Below are positions 32,813 to 38,504 of a DNA stretch of 38,504 bases, in pieces; within the stretch, counting starts at the first letter, position 1; the number at the start of each line of letters is the position of its first letter. A model generated the notes under the pieces. That model did not search any database and was not told the DNA's origin. It worked only from the letters and a program-made list of their open reading frames with translations. Both the position numbers and the translations under genes were made by a program. This DNA is from Niveispirillum sp. (GTDB taxonomy: Bacteria; Pseudomonadota; Alphaproteobacteria; Azospirillales; Azospirillaceae): contig NZ_JAGOGJ010000063.1 of NCBI RefSeq assembly GCF_017996735.1, forward strand, positions 1 to 38,504, in the 5' to 3' direction.

Positions 32813-32828
32813 GAGCAACAAATTGTCC
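32813..32828. promoter_or_regulatory. GAGCAA-N4-TTGTCC operator before the regulator gene
   Basis: Half-site TTGTCC is exact and the other half (GAGCAA) matches at four of six positions. It lies 46 bases upstream of the XRE-cupin ATG on the minus strand, between that start and the end of the next receptor gene. Confidence 0.5.
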
Positions 32829-32840
32829 ACAAATTCCAAT

Positions 32841-32872
32841 GGAAAACCGGCCGGGCATCACGACCCGGCCGG
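32841..32872 (-). terminator. rho-independent terminator of the third TBDR gene
   Basis: On the minus strand, CCGGCCGGG pairs perfectly with CCCGGCCGG across an 8-nt loop (32847-32872) and is followed directly by TTTTCC. It lies ten bases after the receptor stop codon. Confidence 0.8.
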
Positions 32873-32881
32873 CCGCACCGG

Positions 32882-35143
32882 TCAGAACCGGTAGTTCACC
32901 TCCAGCCCATAGGTGCGGGGCGCCCCGGCATAGGCCAGGGAGAAGCCGAAACTGTCGAGGAAGGAAACACCGCTCTGGATATAGCGCTTGTCGGTCAGGT
33001 TCTTGCCATAGAGCGCGATTTCCAGATCGCCGTCACGCAGGCGCAGGGCCGCACGGGCATTCAGCAGCCCATAGCCGCCCTGCGCGATGGAGACGGTGTT
33101 CTGCGGGTCGTACCAGGTCCGGCTGCGATAGCTGTAATTGACATCCAGGAAGGCGCTGGCCGTATCGGAAACCGACTGTTCCCAATTGCCGCCGATCAGC
33201 AGGTTGTATTTCGGGGTATAGGCAAAGGCCCGGTCCGATACGTCGCCCAGACGGGCGTCATAATATTCGTCATATTGCGCATCGGTGATGCCGCCGCTGG
33301 CATACAGATTGACGCCCGCTGCCGGCCGCAGGTTCACCTCCGCCTCCAGCCCCTGGATATGGGCCTTGCCGGCATTGGTGGTCAGTTGGAACAGGTTGCC
33401 GTTCTGCACGGTCATCACCTGAAGCTGGATATTTTTATAGTCGGTATAAAAACCGGCCAGGTTCAGCGTCAGGCGGCGGTCGAACCATTGCGATTTGACG
33501 CCCAGCTCATAGGCCCAGGCCGATTCCGGCTTGTACGGGTCCAACTGGCCGAACGGGCCGGCGCGGCCGTTGAAACCACCGCTCTTGAACCCTTTGGACA
33601 CGCTGGCATAGGTGAAGAGTTCCGGCGTCCATTTATAATCGACCTCGAATTTGGGCGAGGTATCGGTGAAACGGTCGTCATTGCTGATGGGGCCGAAGAA
33701 CACCTGCCCCGTATTCAGGCGCGCGGATTGGATGGCGATACCCTTGTCCTCCCGCGTGTAGCGCAGGCCCAGCGTGCCCGACAGCTTCTCCGTCATATCC
33801 CAGGTGACATTGGCGAAGGCGGCATAGCTTTTGGTGTCCAGCGCCAGCGATTGCCGGACGGTCTGGTTCAGGGCCGGGTTGACGGCGATCAGGGCGGGGA
33901 AGAAGTTGCCAAGCGTCAACTGCTCCACATCTTCCTGATAATAGAAGGCGCCGGCCAGCCATTTGACGCTGCCCCCGGCAAATTCACCGGACAACTGGAA
34001 TTCCTGGCTGAACTGCCATTGGTCCAGATGGTCGGAGAAATTGGTGACGGTCAGCGGCGAGGCATCGGCATCCACCAGCCGTTCCCGGTCGATCTCACGA
34101 TAGGCGGTGATGGATTTGACGGTGAATTTCTCGTCCCCCACCGACGCGCGCAGGGACGCGCCCCACACATCTTCGAACGGCTTCATGGTGATGGCGGGAT
34201 CGGCGGAAATATCGAAACTGCCGCGCCAGATATCGCCGTCCACCGGCTTCACATAGCTGTTCATCGGCCCGATATAGCGGTTGATCAGGGCGTTCAGGCT
34301 GGTCGGCAGCGTTGCGGCCAGGAAGCCATTATAGGGTTCGGCCCGGTTGCGCGACCCGTCCAGCGACAACAGCAGATCCACGTCCTCCGTCGGGGTATAG
34401 CGCAGCATGGCCCGGCCCGACAGGCTGTCGGTATTGTTGGTGCGCTCCCCCGTCAGGGCATTGCGCATGAAGCCGTCATTGCGCAGCCGTTCCGCTGATA
34501 CGCGCATGAACAGCTTGTCCTCCACCACGGGGCCGCTGACGGAAGCCGACGCCTTCACCTCGTCGAACCGGCCATAGGCGAGGCCGATTCGCCCCTCCGC
34601 CTCGGGGCCCGGCAGCTTGGAATTGATCTTGATGGCGCCGCCGATGGTGTTCTTGCCATAAAGCGTGCCCTGCGGCCCGCGCAGCACCTCCACCGAGGCG
34701 ACGTCGCTGATACTGACCAGCGCGCCCTGCAGCCGCCCCAGATAGACATCGTCCACATATTGCGCCACGCCGGGATCGGCTGACGGATTGTCGTCGGCCT
34801 GCCCGATGCCACGGATGAAGACGAAACCGACGCTGGAACTGGATCGGCCGGTGGAGATTTGCAGGTTGGGCGCCTGCCGGCCGATATCCAGCACATTGCC
34901 GATATTGCGGTCGGTCAGCATCTGGTCGGTCAGTGCCGTGATGGCGACGGGCGCCTCCTGCAGGCTTTCCGCACGCCGCCGCGCGGTGACCACGATCTCT
35001 TCAAGCGTGAACGACTCCGCCTGCGTCTCCTGCGCCGTGGCGACCGGTGCGGTCGTGGCCAGCAGACCGGCGCCCAGGCCGATCGCCACACCGATACCGG
35101 GCACGGCGCGACCCCTGGAATTCATCTCCCATCTACGTCCCAT
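32882..35143 (-). CDS. TonB-dependent receptor (block 5, second)
   Basis: Outer-membrane receptor of 753 residues. A signal region ends at ATA-QE (about residue 38), a TonB-box-like LEEIVVTARRR lies near 47-57, the plug contains SVEVLRGPQGTLYGKNTIGG, and the barrel ends in LEVNYRF. The ATG at 35143 has AGGGGA seven bases upstream. The longer frame to 35224 would run through the operator. Its length and plug motif are of the same subfamily as the other receptor of the block, so the two may take up related ligands or successive fragments. It is divergent from the GST gene. Confidence 0.95.
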   Translation of the reverse strand: MGRRWEMNSRGRAVPGIGVAIGLGAGLLATTAPVATAQETQAESFTLEEIVVTARRRAESLQEAPVAITALTDQMLTDRNIGNVLDIGRQAPNLQISTGRSSSSVGFVFIRGIGQADDNPSADPGVAQYVDDVYLGRLQGALVSISDVASVEVLRGPQGTLYGKNTIGGAIKINSKLPGPEAEGRIGLAYGRFDEVKASASVSGPVVEDKLFMRVSAERLRNDGFMRNALTGERTNNTDSLSGRAMLRYTPTEDVDLLLSLDGSRNRAEPYNGFLAATLPTSLNALINRYIGPMNSYVKPVDGDIWRGSFDISADPAITMKPFEDVWGASLRASVGDEKFTVKSITAYREIDRERLVDADASPLTVTNFSDHLDQWQFSQEFQLSGEFAGGSVKWLAGAFYYQEDVEQLTLGNFFPALIAVNPALNQTVRQSLALDTKSYAAFANVTWDMTEKLSGTLGLRYTREDKGIAIQSARLNTGQVFFGPISNDDRFTDTSPKFEVDYKWTPELFTYASVSKGFKSGGFNGRAGPFGQLDPYKPESAWAYELGVKSQWFDRRLTLNLAGFYTDYKNIQLQVMTVQNGNLFQLTTNAGKAHIQGLEAEVNLRPAAGVNLYASGGITDAQYDEYYDARLGDVSDRAFAYTPKYNLLIGGNWEQSVSDTASAFLDVNYSYRSRTWYDPQNTVSIAQGGYGLLNARAALRLRDGDLEIALYGKNLTDKRYIQSGVSFLDSFGFSLAYAGAPRTYGLEVNYRF

Positions 35144-35172
35144 GATGCTGTCCCCTGTGTGAATTTTTGTTT

Positions 35173-35188
35173 GGACAATTTGTTGTCC
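35173..35188. promoter_or_regulatory. perfect GGACAA-N4-TTGTCC operator
   Basis: GGACAATTTGTTGTCC is a perfect inverted repeat, 29 bases upstream of the receptor ATG (minus strand) and 117 bases before the GST ATG (plus strand). It is the best copy of the block motif. Confidence 0.7.
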
Positions 35189-35305
35189 ATAAGACACCAT
35201 GCGTCCAACAAAGCCGACTGTCAACAGCCACTGAACGCCTGTGTATGACAGTCAGGCACTTCGATGCCCGAGCCGGCGGGGATGACAGATGATGGGATTG
35301 AACCG

Positions 35306-35932
35306 ATGATCACGCTCTATGCCGCTGTGGGCAGTTGCTCGCTCTGCGCGCACGTTGCCCTGATCGAAGGCGGGCTGGACCATCAGGTCCGCTATGTGAC
35401 CCTGCGTGCGGCCGACAGTCCATTGGCCGCCATCAATCCGCTGGGCAAGGTCCCGACGGTGCAATTGCCCGATGGGGAGGTGGTGGCGCAAAGCATGGTG
35501 TTGCTGCCGCTTCTGGCAGATCTGGCACCCCAGGCGGGGCTGCTACCGCTCGCCGGCACGCTGGCCCGGCGTCAGGTATTGCAATGGCTGGCCTTCCTGA
35601 ACACGGATGTGCATCCGGCCATGAAAATGCTGGCGGGGGCGGCGCGCTATTGCGCCGATGCCGAGGGGCTGCGGCGCAGCTTCACCCCCATCCTGCGCGG
35701 GTATTTCGAGTTGATCGACAGCACATTGGCCGACCGCCCCTGGCTGACGGGCGAGAGTTTTACCCTGGCCGACATCTATGCCGGGGCCGTCTATCGCTGG
35801 GCGCAAACCTATGGCGGCCCCCTGGCCGGCCTGGACCGCTATACCGCGTTCGCCGGCCGTTTCGAAGCGCGCGACAGCGTGCGGCAGGCCCGCGCCATGG
35901 AGGCGGCCTGTCAGGTGCCGACCAGCGCATGA
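35306..35932 (+). CDS. glutathione S-transferase family protein
   Basis: GST of 208 residues. The N-terminal thioredoxin-like domain starts ITLYAAVGSCSLCAHVAL, in which Cys11 matches the catalytic Cys of beta-class enzymes (GACSL). NPLGKVPTVQLPDG with the cis-Pro and VAQSMVLLPLLAD follow. The C-terminal helical domain holds GESFTLADIYAGAVYRWAQ. The start at 35306 fits the family; ATGs at 35264 and 35282 add a non-homologous leader. Divergent from the receptor, it may cleave an ether, dehalogenate or isomerise the imported compound with glutathione. Its stop overlaps the MFS ATG (ATGA). Confidence 0.9.
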   Translation: MITLYAAVGSCSLCAHVALIEGGLDHQVRYVTLRAADSPLAAINPLGKVPTVQLPDGEVVAQSMVLLPLLADLAPQAGLLPLAGTLARRQVLQWLAFLNTDVHPAMKMLAGAARYCADAEGLRRSFTPILRGYFELIDSTLADRPWLTGESFTLADIYAGAVYRWAQTYGGPLAGLDRYTAFAGRFEARDSVRQARAMEAACQVPTSA

Positions 35933-37197
35933 ACGGCCCCTTCATGGCTTTGTCCCCCCGCTTCGGCGTCACGGTCCTGCTGCTGATGCTGTGTTTTGTG
36001 TTGTCGCATGCCGACCGGCACGTGATGGGCCTGCTGCTGGCCCCGATCCAGCGCGATCTGGCGCTCAGCGATACACAGTTGGGGCTTTTGCAGGGGGCGG
36101 CCTTCACCCTGTTCTACGCGGTAGCGGGGTTGCCCATCGCGCGCCTGCTGGACAATGGCAACCGGGTCCGGATCGCGTCGGCCTGCGTCCTGGCCTGGAG
36201 CCTGGCGACCATGCTGTGCGGTCTGGCCGGCGGGTTTCTCAGCCTGGCGGTGATGCGGGCCCTGACCGCCACGGGGGAGGCGGGACTGCCCCCCGCCGCC
36301 TTCTCCCTGTTCCGTGAGTTGGGGGACCGGCGGCGCATGGTGCAGGCCAACGGCTTCTTTATGCTGGCCCCTTTCATCGGGGGTGGTTTTGCGCTGATCG
36401 CGGGCGGGCAGTTGCTGCGCCTGCTGGAGGGCGTGGTGCTGCCAGGGTGGGACCAGCCCTGGCGGCTGGTGTTCCTGCTGTTCGGACTGCCGGGGATCAT
36501 CATGGCCCCGCTTCTGCTGCTGCTGATCCCGGAGACGCGGCAGCGGCATATGGCGAATGCCGGATCGGCCGAGCCCGCACAGCCGCGTATCGCAAGCCTG
36601 TTCGCCCCCGGATCACCGCTGCGCTTCCATTATCCGGGGATCGCCTGCTTCACCCTGTTCATGAACGCCCTGCTGAGCTGGTATCCGCTGCACCTTGTCC
36701 GCGACCAGGGGGCAACGGTGGCACAAGCCGGCACCATGGCGGGCACGACCTATCTGCTGGCGGGGATTGCCGGCACCTTGCTGGCCACCTGGATCGCCCC
36801 AAAACGGGCAGCCAAGGGCGTGCGCGGCCTGCTGGACATGCTTTGCATTGCCTGTCTTCTGGCCCTGCCTGTCGCCGTCGCCATGACAATCACGCCGCAG
36901 ATCGGCCTCTCCACGGCGCTCTACGGTCTTTATTCGCTGCTGTCGGGGCTTTTCGCGGCGCTGATGATCGCCCCCATCCAATGGCTGGCCCCGCCCGGCC
37001 TGCAGGCCCGTGCCGTCGCTCTGCTCTACCTTGTCGCGGCGATCAGCGGCAGTGCCGGCACCATTGCTATCGGCCTTCTGACCGATCATGCCGGCCTGAC
37101 GCTGGGCGGGGCCCTGTCCCTGCTGGCCGCCGCCGCCCTGGGCGCCGCCGGCATCCTGCTGCTGATGGCCCGGCAGCGGGCGTCCGCCCAAGCCTGA
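35929..37197 (+). CDS. MFS transporter
   Basis: Twelve-segment major facilitator of 422 residues, of the aromatic-acid/sugar-phosphate-like pattern. After TM1 it has SHADRHVMGLLLAPIQRDLALSDTQLGLLQGAAFTLFYA, close to the DR...PxIxxDLxLSdtQxGLL signature of the transporters often found with TBDRs in sphingomonads. The ATG overlaps the GST stop. A second in-frame Met at 35944 is possible. It probably moves the imported compound or its product across the inner membrane. It is followed after 33 bases by the MOSC gene. Confidence 0.9.
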   Translation: MNGPFMALSPRFGVTVLLLMLCFVLSHADRHVMGLLLAPIQRDLALSDTQLGLLQGAAFTLFYAVAGLPIARLLDNGNRVRIASACVLAWSLATMLCGLAGGFLSLAVMRALTATGEAGLPPAAFSLFRELGDRRRMVQANGFFMLAPFIGGGFALIAGGQLLRLLEGVVLPGWDQPWRLVFLLFGLPGIIMAPLLLLLIPETRQRHMANAGSAEPAQPRIASLFAPGSPLRFHYPGIACFTLFMNALLSWYPLHLVRDQGATVAQAGTMAGTTYLLAGIAGTLLATWIAPKRAAKGVRGLLDMLCIACLLALPVAVAMTITPQIGLSTALYGLYSLLSGLFAALMIAPIQWLAPPGLQARAVALLYLVAAISGSAGTIAIGLLTDHAGLTLGGALSLLAAAALGAAGILLLMARQRASAQA

Positions 37198-37230
37198 ACA
37201 TTCCACCCACCCATCAAGGAGGAACCCGGC

Positions 37231-37695
37231 ATGTGGTCCGGAACCGTCCATGCGCTGCATCTGGCGCCCCGATCCTTCCTGCCCATGCGCGGGCAGGACC
37301 AGTTGGTCCTGCTTCCCGGCATCGGCATTGAGGGGGACCGTTATGCGTCCGGCGAAGGCTTCTATTCCGACCGGCCCGAAGAAGGGCGGCAGGTCACGCT
37401 GTTTGAGATCGAAACGCTGGAAGCCCTGGTGCGTGACCACAAGGTGTCCCTGTCCCCGGCCGACCATCGGCGCAACATCACCACGCGCGGCGTGCCGTTG
37501 AACCATCTGGTGGGCGTGCGCTTCCGTGTGGGCGCCACCTTGCTGGAAGGCACGCGCCTGTCCACCCCCTGCCGCCATATCGAGCAGATCACGGGGCTGG
37601 AAATCTTCAACTTCCTGCTGAACCGCAGCGGCCTGCACGCAAAGATCATCGATGGCGGCATCGTCCGCCCAGGCGACGGGGTGTATCTGCCGTGA
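37231..37695 (+). CDS. MOSC-domain protein
   Basis: Protein of 154 residues that is essentially one MOSC domain. Visible elements are GDRYASGEGFY near 36-45, the EGRQVTLFEIE strand, RRNITTRGVPLNHLVG (80-95) and the conserved Cys114 in STPCRHIEQITG. MOSC domains bind molybdenum or transfer sulfur, and in YiiM/YcbX-type enzymes they reduce N-hydroxylated compounds with an attached or separate reductase. GGAGG stands eight bases before the ATG. The following gene is a ferredoxin reductase whose frame overlaps the MOSC stop, so MOSC and reductase are probably a two-gene version of a YiiM-like fusion. Confidence 0.9.
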   Translation: MWSGTVHALHLAPRSFLPMRGQDQLVLLPGIGIEGDRYASGEGFYSDRPEEGRQVTLFEIETLEALVRDHKVSLSPADHRRNITTRGVPLNHLVGVRFRVGATLLEGTRLSTPCRHIEQITGLEIFNFLLNRSGLHAKIIDGGIVRPGDGVYLP

Positions 37696-37697
37696 CC

Positions 37698-38504
37698 ATG
37701 CCGAAGCTTCACCACCATGTCACCACCATCGTCCGCCGCATCGAGCGGGAGACGGATCGGGTCATCCATTATGAACTGGCCGACCCCGATGATTGGGACC
37801 TGCCGCCCTTCACGCCCGGCGCGCATCTGGATGTGCGGCTGGCAAACGGCATGGTCCGGCAATATTCGCTGTGCGGCGATCCGGCGATCCGCAACCGCTA
37901 TCACATCGCGGTCCAGGCGGAAGCGCAGGGGCGCGGCGGATCGTTGGCCCTGCAGGCGCAATTGGCGGTCGGGTCGATCCTGCCCGTGTCCCTGCCGCGC
38001 AACCATTTCCCGCTGGCCCCCGATGCCCGGCACCATGTGCTGATCGCCGGCGGCATCGGCATCACACCCTTCCTGTCGATGCTGCACGCCCTGAACCGGC
38101 GGGGTGCGAATTTCGAGCTGCATTACTGCACCCGCACGCCGGAGGAGACGGCGTTCTGCGCGTTGCTGGCTCCGCTGGTCGCACGCGGCGTGGTGCGGCT
38201 GTACCATGACCGCACCATCCCGGCCAATCCGCTGGACCTTGCCGCCCTGCTGTCGCGGCCGGTGGCGGGGGAACATGTCTATTGCTGCGGGCCTGCCGGG
38301 CTGATCGCCGCCGTGCTGGAGGCGACGAAGGATCGCGATCCGGACACCGTCCATATCGAACAGTTCGGCGGCGCACCCCGCGCGGCCGGCGGACCCGCCT
38401 ACACGCTGGAACTGGCCCGGTCCGGCGGCACCGTCCAGGTCCCGTCCAACCAGACCATGCTGGAGGCCCTGCGCGGTGCCGGGGTGGAGGTGCCGTCCTC
38501 CTGC
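37698..38504 (+). CDS. PDR/VanB-type ferredoxin-NAD(P)H oxidoreductase, partial at window edge
   Basis: The reading frame is open to the right edge, 269 codons seen. It has an FMN-binding domain with RQYSLCGDP (54-62), an NAD(P)-binding domain with AGGIGITPFLS (117-127) and YCCGPAGL (195-202), and EQFGG at 221-225. A 2Fe-2S ferredoxin domain begins near 235, and the sequence stops at its first cluster Cys (VPSSC, 269). This order matches phthalate dioxygenase reductase and VanB. The start is the ATG at 37698, or a GTG at 37692 that overlaps the MOSC stop (GTGA). It should pass electrons to MOSC or to an oxygenase beyond the edge. Confidence 0.9.
   Translation, partial: MPKLHHHVTTIVRRIERETDRVIHYELADPDDWDLPPFTPGAHLDVRLANGMVRQYSLCGDPAIRNRYHIAVQAEAQGRGGSLALQAQLAVGSILPVSLPRNHFPLAPDARHHVLIAGGIGITPFLSMLHALNRRGANFELHYCTRTPEETAFCALLAPLVARGVVRLYHDRTIPANPLDLAALLSRPVAGEHVYCCGPAGLIAAVLEATKDRDPDTVHIEQFGGAPRAAGGPAYTLELARSGGTVQVPSNQTMLEALRGAGVEVPSSC

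Noticed and set aside
32804..34498. 564-codon plus-strand frame opposite the third receptor
   Set aside because: Same reason: no recognisable domains and fully antisense to a receptor gene.
35335..35928. Upstream extension of the MFS gene into the GST gene
   Set aside because: The first membrane helix starts soon after the ATG at 35929, and the extension is a shifted reading of the GST gene.
1..38504. CRISPR arrays, tRNA or rRNA genes, insertion sequences
   Set aside because: No regularly spaced repeats, no tRNA-like or rRNA-like sequence, and no transposase frame was noticed on either strand; this was by reading, not by a dedicated search.

Overview
The window reads as chromosome of a GC-rich alphaproteobacterium with a TonB-dependent-receptor lifestyle (Sphingomonadales, Caulobacterales or Azospirillaceae-like; the genus cannot be fixed from sequence alone). 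It holds three TonB-dependent receptors (TBDRs), many acyl-CoA enzymes and a small regulator for each block. No rRNA, tRNA, CRISPR array, transposase or integrase was seen. Nearly all of it is accessory catabolism, built as four or five blocks, most with their own regulator and a palindromic site that may be its operator.

Block 1 (371-11945): a minus-strand run of eight tightly packed genes (amidase, AraC regulator, M24 metallopeptidase-like protein, YkvI-like transporter, exported D-aminoacylase, DgcA-type racemase, lipoprotein hydrolase, TBDR) faces a divergent dgcN (DUF1611). DgcN and DgcA are the known pair for D-glutamate catabolism through N-acetyl-glutamate. Here they sit with enzymes that could release and import D-amino acids from peptides or N-acyl compounds. 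The dgcN start is probably a TTG.

Block 2 (11959-22885): a coenzyme A-dependent degradation cluster with a zinc-less MDR reductase, two SDRs, an acyl-CoA dehydrogenase, two enoyl-CoA hydratase/isomerase proteins, an MFS transporter, an alpha/beta hydrolase, an SCP2-type thiolase and a TetR regulator with a basic tail. No acyl-CoA ligase or CoA-transferase is present. A TGAC-N6-GTCA palindrome recurs in its promoters. A 2Fe-2S ferredoxin remnant marks the border with block 1.

Block 3 (23057-25853): a TetR regulator divergent from an SDR and an acyl-CoA dehydrogenase, with a clear promoter overlapped by a palindrome. Block 4 (26112-28302): a Rox/aromatic-hydroxylase-like FAD monooxygenase divergent from a TetR-class repressor, with two 13-bp operators between them, an arrangement like antibiotic-inactivating flavoenzymes.

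Block 5 (28358-38504): two TBDRs, an alpha/beta hydrolase, a RidA-like protein, an XRE-cupin regulator, a glutathione transferase, an MFS transporter, a MOSC protein and a ferredoxin reductase cut off by the right edge. The sites GGACAA-N4-TTGTCC and close variants sit in front of both TBDRs, the hydrolase and the XRE-cupin gene, so this looks like one regulon for uptake and breakdown of an unknown, perhaps aromatic or ether-linked, compound.
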